From Pseudisothecium myosuroides (Eukaryota > Streptophyta > Bryopsida > Hypnales > Lembophyllaceae): a DNA stretch of 64,000 nucleotides. Every line of letters starts with the position of its first letter. Position 1 is the stretch's first letter. The position numbers and the translations under genes were made by a program. Below, piece by piece: positions 11,806 through 23,080 of the stretch. The notes under the pieces were generated by a model. The model saw only the letters and a list, made by a program, of their open reading frames with translations, made no database searches and was not told where the DNA came from. Where the stretch lies: contig OX637292.1 of the NCBI GenBank assembly GCA_951799445.1, positions 6,575,296-6,639,295 of the forward strand, given 5' to 3'.

Positions 11806-12818
11806 CACAATAGATTGGATGTGTCTAGTTTTCATATTGGACTTCTTCTATGAAATTGGCAAAGGGCTCTCAAACAGTTGTTTTGTAGACCAATATCTCA
11901 TACAGTTTAATACTCTGTATAATATTATTGTGTAATTCACAAGGAACATTTTTGAATTTCCTGTGGGTATTGTACTAAAAAGCCCCTCCAAAGAAACATA
12001 GAAGTGTAGGTAATTGATGTTCACAGGGAATGTGACCTTTACAGGGAAATGCGAGACATGAAATTTTATTAATTTTATTAAGGGGAAATCTATGCATTTT
12101 TTAGTGTTATTAGAAGATGTCCCCACCTCCAGATCAACTCAATTTTTGAAATTCAATATTCTAGAATGTAGATTTATGCCTCTAAAATCTAACTTTAATA
12201 TAGATTTTAGTGCGTAGAATCAATACTATTTGTAGATTTTGGAGTCTCAAATCTAACTAATATGAAGATTTTAAATTTCAATCTCATTGATTTGTACATT
12301 TTAGAATTTTTGATCTAAATCCTTTCGAGATTTCAGGAGTTCAAAATATTAGTAATATCTAGATTTCATTTATTTAAACATTTTTAAATTTCATATATTA
12401 TAAAATTTCTTAGGTTTCTAATGTATACAAACTCCAAAAAACTAGATTTATGTGAAAAAAATTCATTCTCTTAAAAATTGACAACTTGCAAATCTTATGT
12501 GTCCTCCTTCATGGTACTCTTGACAATCTATATGGGACAATTGCATCTTATAAAATCTACCAAATATTAGGTGGAAACAACTTTGAAATGTAAGATGTGT
12601 GCCAAGTCTACCACTTTGGATTGCACACGAGCGATTTGGAGAAAATTTATGAAAATCCCTGCAAAGAAAACCCACAATTTTGTTATGTACAGGAATTCTT
12701 TGAAGATCCCTCCTCAATGACATTAGAACACCAAGAAATACATAAATTGGCAAAAACTAGCAGGGAAAAACTAGAAAAGCTCCAAACCAATCACAGGGAA
12801 ATCCAAAAAAGTCTGCTG
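11806..12818. other. AT-rich DNA without a supported gene
   Basis: Short overlapping frames occur on both strands around 11,850-12,860 with no domain match and no consistent splice sites. Degenerate variants of AGATTT and AAATCT recur between 12,150 and 12,420. Confidence 0.45.
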
Positions 12819-14072
12819 CACTATAAGAAAACCACGTTTTTGGCGATGTTTTACCACTAACATGCGATGTCCGATAAAACATGACAATATCGGAGGACAT
12901 CTGGCCAGACAAGGTAGATTTTCGTGGATGTTGCGAAAAACATTGCACGTTTCTGTAAATCAAAGTTGATGTTATAATTGACGCTGCCATTTTATTTGAC
13001 ATCACTAAAGACATACTAATGTTTTTTGGAACGTCCAAAAAAACATAGACTGCCATGTCAGCAAGTAGATAAATTTTGATTATGGATAAGTTTGTAAAAA
13101 TTACTATGGTTTATGGTAAAATGTTGACCATATGTGAAAAATTTAGGGGAAGGGCAGCCACATGGCATGCTTTGCAAAAAAAAAGAAAATGGATGGATGT
13201 GCACCATGGATGAAAAGAAATGGTCTTTATACAAGTGAGGTGGTAGGAAGTGAAGCAATCTATATGGGATATGTAAAGCAAGAATTGTGTTCAATGCAAA
13301 ATGTTTGAAACAACATGGAGATGTCTGAAACAACGTGGAGACTTACAATAGTCAAGTTCCCATTTTTAATTATCCCACATCTTTTGTCTCACTATGGATG
13401 GACAATGGATACAAATAGGACCTCTCAACCCTTTATTTTTACTAACTTTTAATGAAGTAATTCCTTCATTTGGCCATCAAAAATTCTCTTGATGGTAGAT
13501 GGTAAGTGTTTTTAAATTCTTGTTGAATTCAACAATTTTTTTTATTCATTTTTTTTTTTTAAATTTTTAAATAAATGTTTTCTACTAACCTTGACTTATG
13601 GGTATGGTATGCAGCAGTTGATGTCTCCAAAAACGTCTATCTAGATGTCTAAATTGACATTTCAAAAAAAAATATTAAAATTTTTAAATGGCATGAAAGT
13701 GTGCTGACTAGGCATGCCATGTCAGATATTGGAGGGTCCACGTCACTTTTTCCCGGGTCCACGTCACAGACCACGTCAACGACGAATTGGATGAAAAAAT
13801 TTCCTATGTGGCATTGCCCGCCCACGTGGCGCTTACGTGGAGCTGAGCTGTCCGCCAAATGGCGCACTATAGGGACCTTCAAAGAGCATGTCATGAGTGA
13901 CGTCAAAAAAAACAAGGCCAAATCAGGCATGTTTTTTTGAAATTTTAGGACATTTTTTGCCCGTCAGTTATAACGGATTTTAGGTGACATCAACGCTGAC
14001 TACGTCCCTGTCAACCGAAACGTACACTGATGTTTTTTGTGACGTTTAAAAAAACGCGGGTTTCTTATAGTG
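12819..14072. mobile_element. CACTA-like element, 1254 bp, CACTATAAGAAAACC termini
   Basis: The left end CACTATAAGAAAACCACGTT and the right end ACGCGGGTTTCTTATAGTG are inverted repeats typical of CACTA elements. The flanking 3-mers (CTG and TGT) do not match, so either one flank has mutated or a boundary was rearranged. GC-richer subterminal motifs containing ACGTC recur near 13,735-13,900 and 13,985-14,050. It has no transposase-length frame. Confidence 0.65.
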
Positions 14073-14209
14073 TGTGAGAACCTCTTTGGGATCCGTGGTT
14101 TGCAAGTGCGGATTTCACGAGCTGTGCACGTTGTGCATGAGCGCAACGATGGAGGTCAGGTTGTGGTGATTGGTGAGTCCCAGGTCGGCCTTTGAGGAAG
14201 CCCAAATTA

Positions 14210-14562
14210 GGGCCGCTTTACACCTAGAGGCCGGACCAATTTGGTGTGTCAGAGGCCAACAATCCGAGCTTGTGATTGGTTAACAAGCTCAAATCAACCC
14301 CAACTCCTTTACACCAAGAGGCCGGGCCAATTTGCTATGTCAGAATTTTTTTTTCTCAAATAGACAATCTGACATGGCCCGAGCATGGCCTGAGCTTGTT
14401 GAATTGGGTGCACCGAAAATGGGAGGCCAATTCGAGGCCAATTCTTGGCCTGGAGGCCAATGTCAGATTAGTTAAGGCTGGCCTTCAGCCCAAGAATGGG
14501 TTGAAATTTTGGACAATTGGCTTGGTGACGAATTGGCCCGGCCTCTATGTGTAAAGCGGCCC
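14210..14562. mobile_element. PIF/Harbinger (Tourist-like) MITE, 353 bp
   Basis: It begins GGGCCGCTTTACACCTAGAG and ends CTCTATGTGTAAAGCGGCCC. The flanks are a TTA duplication (14,207-14,209 and 14,563-14,565). G-rich termini plus a 3-bp TWA target are characteristic of Tourist-like MITEs. GGCC-containing motifs recur inside. Non-coding. Confidence 0.85.
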
Positions 14563-15268
14563 TTAGTGTACAACAGTCGTCTAGGCGAAGTCGATGTCGG
14601 TTCTCCAATCAAACGCATTGAAAGACTCCGTTTCCCATAACGTCATCACTATGGCACTAGCGTTTGAGATCTGGTCTGTGCAAATAATTAAACCGCATTT
14701 TCTACTAGTAAGTTGTGTTATGTCTCATGTTGCCTCATGTCTTATCTCAAGTGATGACATTATCAAAAATTGAGGCCTCAATTGGTTGATAAAATGGAAA
14801 GGTAACATGTCAAATTTGTGCAAATGGAAAAAATTGTTACTTTCCAAACACTTATTTGCAACCTTAGATCTGCACCATATCTAGGTTTCCGAACTTTGTG
14901 ACTTGAATTTATGACAACTTTGGCACTCTGAGACATAGACATGGCCAGTAATTTGCATTTCAGCATTTCAGCATTTGCGCATATTTGAGATGATTTGCAA
15001 CTGAGGACATTGATAGATTGATGCCATGCATGGATAGCGTGATTTAGTAGAAAAAATGTCCGAATCAACACGTCCGAATTGACTTCAATGACCGAGTCAG
15101 CAAAAAAAAGAATAAAAATGTCAATTCAGACGCCTTGCTTTGAACAATATATTTGTATATTGTTTTCTACAAGTGAAATTTTATTTGCTCACCATTTCAG
15201 TATTTGTAGAACTGGACAAAGTGCAAGCCCCTCTTCTTCTCCATCACGCGCTTGACCATTGCGAATTA

Positions 15269-15335
15269 GATAATGGCCATGGAGCGACTTGAGTAGATCC
15301 TGCAGGCTGTTTTGGAACCCTCCATGGCCATTATC
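15269..15335. repeat. 16-bp perfect inverted repeat
   Basis: GATAATGGCCATGGAG at 15,269-15,284 pairs with CTCCATGGCCATTATC at 15,320-15,335. The surrounding 15,230-15,450 is GC-richer and coding-like on the plus strand, for example a frame reading AIIVRDNHDKNSRYMAL. I cannot assign a protein. Confidence 0.6.
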
Positions 15336-15664
15336 GTTCGTGACAACCACGACAAGAATTCTCGATACATGGCGCTATTTGCCTATTCGTCGCATCGGGA
15401 GCTTCTTTGCAATTGCAATAGCTTGTTGAGGCGGGGTGATTCAACAGTTGGTGACACTTTACTTTGAATTTTTCCCAGCACTCAGACTCTGATGAGATAC
15501 CTCTTTCTTGTTTTTTAGAACCTTTGTTTGTTTATTGTAGTTGCAGACAAGTCTATTCGTTTTCTTGACTTCGGTCCTTGCATTTATTTAGTGCATTTTT
15601 TTTTTGTTGATCTTGAATCACTAGAAGAGGCCTGGAGTCTCAAATACAACTGAATGCTATTAAA

Positions 15665-16502
15665 TTGAGTAAGTCTTCAGGTTCTTATTCTACTACTTTT
15701 GGAAGTTTTGGTGGACTTGAGTTAGGGAATGATCACATTGATCCATACAAGAAGGAAGTATATCAATTTCATCAATATGAAGTTTCTCCTAATGCCAATC
15801 AAAGCCCTGTTGATGGATGTTTGAACATTGTTAGTTATCGTGAGAATTGCAATACTGATTGGCATGATGCCAATCAAAGCCCTGTTGATGGACATATAAA
15901 CATTGTCAATCAACGTGAGAATTGCAATACTGATTGGCATAATGCCAATTAGGGTTGTCATGTTTGACATGTTTTTGGGTTTAGGTATTGTGTCGGACGT
16001 CCGACGTCGCGTGTTATATAGGACAAAGTGTCGGATGGGCATCTAACATCGTCATGTAATTTCATCTTCAGCAGTTGAGAAAATTTGAAATCTCACTATA
16101 ACTATGAATCTAAATTTAGAATGTAATATGTATTCATGAAATTGAGACACTTCATTCAAATGAAACTTTAATATGTCAAAATTGTAAATTACTAATGATT
16201 TATTTTAAAGTCAACTAGACATTTACTTTATTAGACATTTTGAGGGTTCTACAAGACGTCGTGTGACGTCTAGTTGTCGCGATGTCGGGGAAGACAACCC
16301 TATTGCCAATCAAAGCCCTGTTGAACTTTGTCAATACAACCCTATTGAACTTTGTCAATATAGCCTTGTTGAACTTTGTCAATACAGTTCTATTGAACTT
16401 TGTCGATACAAAACTTTGTTAATTGACATGAGAATTATTGCAGTACGGATCGATGTGAGAGAGAATGTGATCAAGTCAATCGAAGCAATCATCTCAAACT
16501 AG
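15665..16502 (+). pseudogene. Repeat-coding open frame split by a hAT MITE
   Basis: Two open pieces (15,665-15,952 and about 16,303-16,502) lie either side of the MITE at 15,950-16,302. Discounting the MITE plus one 8-bp target copy (361 bp) puts both pieces in one frame of about 158 codons. The first piece has two near-identical repeats containing DANQSPVDG and RENCNTDWH. The second continues with NQSPVELCQY and three further shorter units ending in ELCQY or ELCRY. No ATG starts the frame, so it may be an internal exon. I do not recognise the protein. It is either a decayed gene exon or part of an older element. Confidence 0.5.
15950..16302. mobile_element. hAT-like MITE, 353 bp
   Basis: The termini are TAGGGTTGTC and GACAACCCTA. 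The flanking 8-mers are ATGCCAAT (15,942-15,949) and TTGCCAAT (16,303-16,310), 7 of 8 identical. An 8-bp duplication with YAGGG termini is the hAT signature. The subterminal parts contain GACGTC-like motifs (near 15,990-16,010 and 16,255-16,290). It is non-coding. Discounting it makes the surrounding reading frame continuous, which supports these exact boundaries. Confidence 0.85.
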
Positions 16503-16659
16503 TTTCTATTGTTGTTGTCTCCACTTGCAATATAGCAGTTTACGAACAACCACATTATGTCAATTATTTGTAGCCTTGCCAAATCTTCCCAAGCACCTTG
16601 ATTACGGAATTTAGGGTTGGAGAATGTCATGAAGGGCACAAACTATGGCTTATAATGTG

Positions 16660-17330
16660 CGTGCTTGTAGCCAATCGTAGAACGCCACGTCGGAGAGAAT
16701 TTTGGTCGTGGCCGTTACAGGATTCTCATACGCGAGCTTGGTGGCCATGGCGCACAAGTCCACCATATGACGCGTATCGGTCTCCTAGCTTGTCTTTCCG
16801 CAACACAAAGCCGAAGGAGCTCAACGGCAGGGTTGGGCTAATAGATCTCTCCTGCACATGGATCTCAAAAGAATTTTTCATTAAATTGCTAACAATGAGA
16901 TGCAGAAGCGGGTTTTTTATTTGATAACTCAAACATATGTAAGGACAACTTTGAGAAAATGACGAAAATCTGTCAATTTAATAAACTTCAACGCTTGCAA
17001 GGCACATTGTCGATGGAACGAAGAGATCACAGAACTTCATCTCTTGCTCGGCTATGGATGTTGCCATACCGCATTGCCAGATGAAGAGGTTGAAGAGGAA
17101 GTCACAGGGTCCACCATTGTGGACGACGAAGTCGGTGGTCCACTCGTAGACGAAGCCCAGGACCTTCATGGGGAGATACATTTTGCAGCACCAGCCATTT
17201 GCAACACCACGGCACACATTGCTGCCAGCTCAAATCCACCAAATGCATTTGCGAGAGCTGGAACTGCGTCTTCATCCAGGGCTTCATCTGTTCCAGGATG
17301 GCTGAAGCTCGATGATCAATCAATGAGCCT
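16660..17330 (-). pseudogene. Class-3 lipase (OBL1-like, oil-body lipase type) relic
   Basis: On the minus strand, 16,985-17,217 encodes LPMKVLGFVYEWTTDF followed by NGG, resembling the N-terminal hydrophobic part of plant OBL1-type triacylglycerol lipases. Farther along the strand, 16,690-16,932 encodes LGDRYASY and, after a one-base insertion near 16,765, VDLCAMATKLAYENP. That is the segment of these lipases preceding the alpha/beta-hydrolase core. The catalytic region (GxSxG) is absent. The frameshift, missing core and lack of a start make this a pseudogene or isolated exon debris. The family assignment rests on the ASY...MA.KLAYEN pattern, and I am moderately sure of it. Confidence 0.5.
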
Positions 17331-17754
17331 CGGAGGAGGTTATGGCATTGACGTGACGAGACGATCGACGTGATATACAGTATTCACTATTCACCAATGA
17401 ATTTCCGTTATATTTCCAATTTCAAAGTTTTCTAAAATTGTGCTCAAGTCTGTACCAGTCCTCGTTACCAAAAGAAAACTGAGCTAGCGCATCTCAGTAT
17501 TGGCTAGTTAACGGAAAAGTTGCAAGTGCATTTGTATAGCCATCCATTGAAGATGCAAAACGTGTTGCATTGTGAAGCAAGTGATATCTGTTTAAAAGTG
17601 TTTCTACTGAGAGAGAAGATGTAAATGTTGTTTGGATGCTTGTGGGCGAGCTATCGTGCTAGAATATTCCAGTTGTCAGTTTCAAAAACTGGCCTCGGTT
17701 TATCAGAAGTGCCTGACTTGTATCAGAAACTTCAGTGTGACGCTGAGGACGAGA

Positions 17755-17930
17755 ATGGTCCGATGGATGACAAAGAATCCTTCTATAGAATTGCATATGT
17801 TCATCCTTGAAATTTTGTGCAAAAAGGGGAGGTCTTGCACAGTAGGACCTTCAATGAATGCTTTTGTGCTTTTTTAAGTAGAGGATTCACACTATACCAA
17901 AAAGGATCATTTCCACAGTGACCAGCCCGT
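17755..17930 (+). repeat. Dispersed repeat shared with 46,400-46,570
   Basis: Shared blocks include GGATGACAAAGAAT, AAAAGGGGAGGTCTT, CAATGAATGCTTTTGT and GATTCACAC, in the same order and spacing at both sites. In the second copy the sequence is cut by the piggyBac-like element starting at 46,577. The nature of the repeat is unknown. Confidence 0.65.
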
Positions 17931-17979
17931 CCTAACACAGGAAATTCCCTTGTGGTACTCCAGCATAAGAATCGAGCCT

Positions 17980-19686
17980 TTTTTTTATCGGCCGAGCTAC
18001 AAGACACGACAATAATCGCCTATCTCTGAACAGAGGAGATGAAGTGGTCAGGGCGGGGCGGTTGTCTTCCAGCGAAGCTCCCTTGAGTTCCAAGCGCTTG
18101 TAGAAAGCATTTATTGTTGGCGTGGCTGATGATCAAGAATTTGGGTGGGCCGTTGCAAAAGCTCCGGCAGCAACGGGAGTTGAAATTCTCGTCGGATCGT
18201 GGGTGCCGGTACGTGACAGGAACCTGATTGAATTTGATTGTTCTGAGTCTATTGCGCCATTACTGCAGTTTTCTGGTTGCTGATGTGAAGAAGAGGTTTA
18301 TTGGTGCACCGGAAACAGGGGAATTTTTGATTTTGAAGTTCTAAGAAGATCTTTGTGTGTTGCTGATTTTCGGACTTAAACCTGTGGCTTTTTCTGAAGC
18401 TACGTTTGGTGATTGTTTAGGTTGTAGAGTGGTCCAAAATTTGCGAAGAATTCCAATTTGATACTTTGATTTAAATTACTAAGTTCCACACTCTGTAATT
18501 TCTAGCTATGGAACGCTATTATTTCTCTTAAGTAGGGTGTAGGAATATTTTGATTGCTACACAAGTGGAGTTGATCGTTAACAATGGAGTCCGAGGGTAA
18601 AGATTTAGTCCGAGTCCGGTGGTTTACCAGTGCTAACGACACGAACATGGCGGATAGATACTGTTCAGTAGATGACGGCAAGCCCGCACAGGGACTGCTT
18701 TAGAGTTCTTTGCCCTAGCAAGATTCACGTACCATGGTCATACTGTTATTCTTGTAGTTTGATGAATCGAATTGGTCGTTTTCGAAATATGGTCGATCGA
18801 ATTGCTCTTCACGTGAGCGGCCTGTCGCGCAGAAAGGCATCTGAATGTATGTTGTGACCCGCATTCTTTTCAAGATGAATCTGCCCTCATTTATTGTGCG
18901 TAAATGCCACAAAAGCCACAGAGAGAAGCTTTTTGATATTCACCAAGAGTTTGATGAATCGGAATTAAAACATCAGCCGATAAGCTTGGCTGTAGGCATG
19001 CTCTTTTGATCCTTTCTATTCTTCTTGATTAGTGGAAATATCGGAGAATCAATCTGGTCATCGGAACAGTGTTGCTTAGTTTCTCCAATATTAGCGAGAT
19101 TTTCCTTCTTGCATTTGCCCTCACGTCTTGTTCACTCTGCAGATTGGTGAAGAATTCGACATGGGGAAAAACTTGATTGTGAAGGCTTTTAAGACATATC
19201 ATGTCGTCCCAGGCCAGGTCATGCCCTTTTTCTTCTCTTCCTTTCCAATATTGCCTGAGAGTTCATGATTCCATAATTTACTAGACTATTTCATGTTATG
19301 TCCCTGAGAACTAGATGCTCGAGTATGATTGTTGAGGGACCTTTCCTGCCTTGTAAGAGCAGACGTGTTTACTTGTAGATATTTATGTACACCCGTTTCG
19401 AGATGCTCAATTTAAACTCGTAACAGTGGCTAGCATACGATATCATGCTGTGACCATCTCCTGAGACGCATATGTCATTGTCCCCGAAGCTGAGGTTGGC
19501 GCTACTATTCTGAACGAGGTGTGGTCATACTGATTAATTGTTGACCAGGAAGCTTATATATCTTCCAGGAGGTTCGCCTGGAGGATCATCGGTTATGTTC
19601 AGTCTCACAAGAAATAGTGAGTCTAGCTTTGGAATGGCGTGTTTCTGATTTTTGAATGGATGTTCATGGTACAGGTAGAGGCGGCC
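17980..19686 (+). promoter_or_regulatory. Probable 5' leader and upstream introns of the SHMT gene
   Basis: GC rises from about 18,030. A donor-like site (GTGCCG|GTACGTG near 18,208) and a strong acceptor (CACTCTGCAG before 19,141) suggest a 5' leader intron. Just after that acceptor is an ATG (19,161) opening 19 codons (MGKNLIVKAFKTYHVVPGQ) up to a weak donor CAG|GTCATG at 19,217. A further acceptor GGTACAG lies before 19,678. The 19 codons would join the SHMT frame in phase 0, so the true start may be here rather than at 19,687. Transcript data are needed to decide. Confidence 0.4.
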
Positions 19687-21501
19687 ATGCAAATCACCTC
19701 TAGAGATGGTATGCAACTTTTTCTGCTCAACAGCGCTGGTGGCTCGATTGGACTAAGTCTTTCCCCTGTTTGCCACACTCAAAGCCTGAACCGAAAGGTC
19801 TCTTCTCTACGAAGTAGTCAGTTTCGGACGCCCTCGTTTCCTATTGACCAAGGCATGGCTGGGCGACATCCTTCTCCATCTGGAGGCCATCCACCTCAGG
19901 TCACTTACCAGCAGTTTGCACGAGTTCGTTCGCAGTCAGCTTTCCATCCAGCATCTCATGGCGCTTTCCGGGCCATTGTTTCATCGGGGCACCATCGAAA
20001 CGGAATACCCAGGCCGCTGCCGAACCATCCGTCGAGTCTGATTACAAGAATGGGGGTGAGCCACAACAGTTTTCAGGCCCAGGATTGTGGAGGCCGGACA
20101 CGAGCGGTACGGGATTGGGGCAACAGACCTCTGGCGGAGGTGGATCCCGATCTGTGGGAAATCATGGAGAACGAGAAGAGTCGGCAATGGAAAGGAATTG
20201 AATTGATTGCTTCTGAAAATTTTACTTCGCTGGCTGTGTATGAGGCTCTGGGAAGCCACCTCACGAACAAGTACTCGGAAGGACTTCCTGGCACCAGGTA
20301 CTTCAAGGGGAATGAGCACATCGACCAGATTGAGTCCCTTTGTATTTCACGGGCTCTGGCCGCTTTCCAGCTCGATCCTGAGAAATGGGGCGTGAATGTG
20401 CAGCCCTATTCATGTTCGTCAGCCAATTTTGCAGTGTACACTGCACTGTTGCAACCCCATGACCGAATCATGGGCTTGGACGTCTCATCTGGAGGCCATG
20501 TCAGTCACGGTTTTCATACGCACAGCGGCAAAAAGATCCCCGCTGCATCGATCTACTTCCAAACTCTACCGTTCAAGGTTCATCCGGAAACAGGTCTCAT
20601 TGATTACGAGAAAATGGAGGAGATTGCTTTGCTTTATCGCCCGAAGATTCTGATATGTGGAGGAAGCTCTTACCCTCGAGAATGGAATTATGCTCGATTT
20701 CGTCAAGTTGCTGACAAGATCAACGCTGTTCTTATGTGTGACATGGCACACATTAGTGGACTGGTTGCAGCGCGCGAGTGTCTGAGCCCATTTGATTATT
20801 GTGATGTGGTGACCACTACCACGCACAAGGCACTTCGTGGTCCCCGTGGTGGCATGGTCTTTTTCCGGAGGGGTTTGAAGTCCCCCAACAAGCCAGATGA
20901 TGGCCAGTATTCCTTCGAGAAGGAGATCAACAATGCGGTGCACCCGACCACACAAGGAGGTCCGCACAACAATCACATAGCAGCTCTAGCAGCAGCACTT
21001 AAGCAAGCCAGCCTGGCTGAGTACAAGCAATACATTCAACAAGTGAAGAAGAATGCCCAATCTCTTGCTGAAGGATTGAAGCGCCGCGGTTGCAAGCTGG
21101 TCACAGACGGGACGGACAATCATCTGATGCTCTGGGACCTTCGTCCATCCGGCATCTCCAGCAGTCTTTTTGAGGACGTCTGTGAAGCATGCCACATTAC
21201 AGTCAACAAGGAAGCCGTTTATGGCGACAGCAGCTCGGGTCAACCGGGTGGTGTGAGACTTGGAACTCCAGCCATGACGTCACGGGGCTGTGACGAAGGG
21301 GATTTCGACTCAATTGCAGATTTTCTTCACAGGGCGATGCAGATCACAGCCGCTCTGCAGATTGAGAATCCACAACAGTCGCGGCGAATCATACGAAGTA
21401 ACTCTGACATCCAGGCTCTGAGGGCCGAGGTGGAAGAATTCGCCTCTTCATTTGAAATGCCGGGATTTGAAGTGTCCTCTTTGAAGCATCGGAGTGCTTG
21501 A
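19687..21501 (+). CDS. Serine hydroxymethyltransferase, SHM6/SHM7-type
   Basis: SHMT is a PLP enzyme that interconverts serine plus tetrahydrofolate with glycine plus 5,10-methylene-tetrahydrofolate. The 604-codon frame is uninterrupted. Residues 1 to about 135 form a Ser/Arg/Pro-rich, acid-poor extension. The enzyme core then begins near [19 protein letters not shown] lies at 172-179. The PLP-lysine motif is [14 protein letters not shown], with the Schiff-base lysine at about residue 381. [19 protein letters not shown] and the C-terminal [14 protein letters not shown] are also present. The long N-terminal extension and REWG/RDWG-like opening of the core place it with Arabidopsis SHM6/SHM7, which lack a clear organelle peptide, rather than with mitochondrial or plastid SHM1-3. 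I use the ATG at 19,687, just after an acceptor-like GGTACAG. An in-frame ATG also occurs at 19,660, and an upstream mini-exon is possible. The lack of introns in 1.8 kb contrasts with the intron-rich genes nearby. Confidence 0.93.
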   Translation: MQITSRDGMQLFLLNSAGGSIGLSLSPVCHTQSLNRKVSSLRSSQFRTPSFPIDQGMAGRHPSPSGGHPPQVTYQQFARVRSQSAFHPASHGAFRAIVSSGHHRNGIPRPLPNHPSSLITRMGVSHNSFQAQDCGGRTRAVRDWGNRPLAEVDPDLWEIMENEKSRQWKGIELIASENFTSLAVYEALGSHLTNKYSEGLPGTRYFKGNEHIDQIESLCISRALAAFQLDPEKWGVNVQPYSCSSANFAVYTALLQPHDRIMGLDVSSGGHVSHGFHTHSGKKIPAASIYFQTLPFKVHPETGLIDYEKMEEIALLYRPKILICGGSSYPREWNYARFRQVADKINAVLMCDMAHISGLVAARECLSPFDYCDVVTTTTHKALRGPRGGMVFFRRGLKSPNKPDDGQYSFEKEINNAVHPTTQGGPHNNHIAALAAALKQASLAEYKQYIQQVKKNAQSLAEGLKRRGCKLVTDGTDNHLMLWDLRPSGISSSLFEDVCEACHITVNKEAVYGDSSSGQPGGVRLGTPAMTSRGCDEGDFDSIADFLHRAMQITAALQIENPQQSRRIIRSNSDIQALRAEVEEFASSFEMPGFEVSSLKHRSA

Positions 21502-22616
21502 ATTAAGTGGAGCGATCTGAAATTCCTCTATGGAGGCAGAACTAGGATACATCAGCCCGCACCTCCCAGGTACTTGTTGCTTTTTTCAGACTTAGTTTCC
21601 AATATCTGGATCAGAGCATTTCCACTACGTTTATCATGGTAAGTTTCGAGAGCTTGACATCAAGTATTTCATTTATTTGTCATTGTCTGTCAATTCTGTT
21701 GCATTTTATTCTTGAACGAAAATAGTAGTCTGCATTGCTGATATTTCAGTAGCTACTACTTCTTGTGTGTTATATTAACTAGTATCCTTTAATGGCTATT
21801 TTTTGTGAGTAGCTACTACTTGTTACTGATGGATCAGGTTCATAATATGTTCCGAGTTCAGGTCAGTGGGACGTCCCAGCTCAGTACTGGTGTGAAGGTG
21901 CTTGAAGTATCGTTCAGCGTAGAATGAACGATTGTGCAGGAATTTCAAGGACTTCCAACGATGTGAAGGCATTGGGTTTGATAACTTCTACTTCTGCGTT
22001 GTAAGACAGGTAGCTGCTGGGTTAAGACAGGCCTTTTGATCATTTTTATGCAAGCACATTCACAACTCAGATTTCCATTTCGCCGTATTCGATATTTCTT
22101 TGCTGTTACAGACACGTATGAATTCAAGAGTAGCAGCACTTCTCAAAGAAAGTGGTATGTCATCTTGAATCAGTTTCCATATGGCTGGCCTATGGTGTAA
22201 ATCTTTAGGCAAACTGTGCTACGTACTCTGCGACAATTCAGAGGCATTTTGTAGATAATTGTTATATCAATGCACATCATATTCCAGATACAGGACGTAC
22301 AACTTCTTAACGATTGGAAGATTGAAAGTTGGACAACTTAAATTGTTCGCCACGAAGCATTTGAACTCAACGCGGTCCATCACCACAGCAAGTTCGCTCT
22401 TATTTCTTCTTTTCTCGTCTTCTCGATTTTCTCAAGCGCCGGTACACAAGAAAAAACGTTCGCTAAAGTCGATGTGCATAGATAGAGTCAAAATTACAAT
22501 TTGGGGTTGCAGCATTGCTAGAATTTCCGTACCATACCCTCTCTCCCTCTCCTCTCCCTCTTCAATCGCTCCTTAAATCATTTCATTTTCATCCTTTTCT
22601 CGAGAGTCCACGTATG
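21502..22616 (+). other. 3' flank/UTR of the SHMT gene, then intergenic DNA
   Basis: The sequence just after the stop is transcript-like and moderately GC-rich to about 22,150. No clear poly(A) signal can be fixed. A pyrimidine-rich stretch (CTCTCCCTCTCCTCTCCCTC) lies at about 22,540-22,560. No gene is supported. Confidence 0.4.
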
Positions 22617-22817
22617 ACAAATTTCATTAAAATTGTATGGCGATATTCCATATGCCATTTTCAGACGGCACGATCTGAACCATCTAGGACTAGTATAAAT
22701 TTCAGACCATGCAGTCTGAACCATCTAGGACAAGTATAGAGTTCAGACCATATGGCATGAACTGTAAAAGTGCCAAAGTTGCGGAATGGCACCATTTAAT
22801 TTTAATGAAATTTGTTG
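22617..22817. mobile_element. Small inverted-repeat element (MITE-like, about 200 bp)
   Basis: ACAAATTTCATTAAAATT at 22,617 is inverted at the right end (AATTTTAATGAAATTTGT, to 22,815). Inside are two tandem copies of a unit of about 39 bp containing CTGAACCATCTAGGAC. CGGAATGGCACCA occurs at the right end and again just outside it at about 22,825. Target duplication uncertain. Confidence 0.65.
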
Positions 22818-23080
22818 TGAGTAACGGAATGGCACCAATATAACAAAACTCTCATAATGCAGTCCTTCACCCAAAACAGCTAAAAGCTTATAAAGTATAC
22901 AACTTAGCATATCAATCAGTTGGAGTAGAAAACTCAGACAAGTTTGCCAAGATGCAATACATTACAATGATAAGGTAGCATCACCCATAACCGTCAAAAT
23001 AAGGGTTTTGAACATGATTATTATTAATAAACATCTTGGAAATTATAATATCCTAATAGCAAGAGAAAAATAGCGCATGT

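Noticed and set aside
14276..14554. 92-codon plus-strand frame
   Set aside because: Lies wholly within the Harbinger-type MITE and is explained by its GC-rich repeats.
20566..21243. Minus-strand frames of 85-136 codons inside the SHMT gene
   Set aside because: They are the antisense of a clearly conserved enzyme; no independent evidence.
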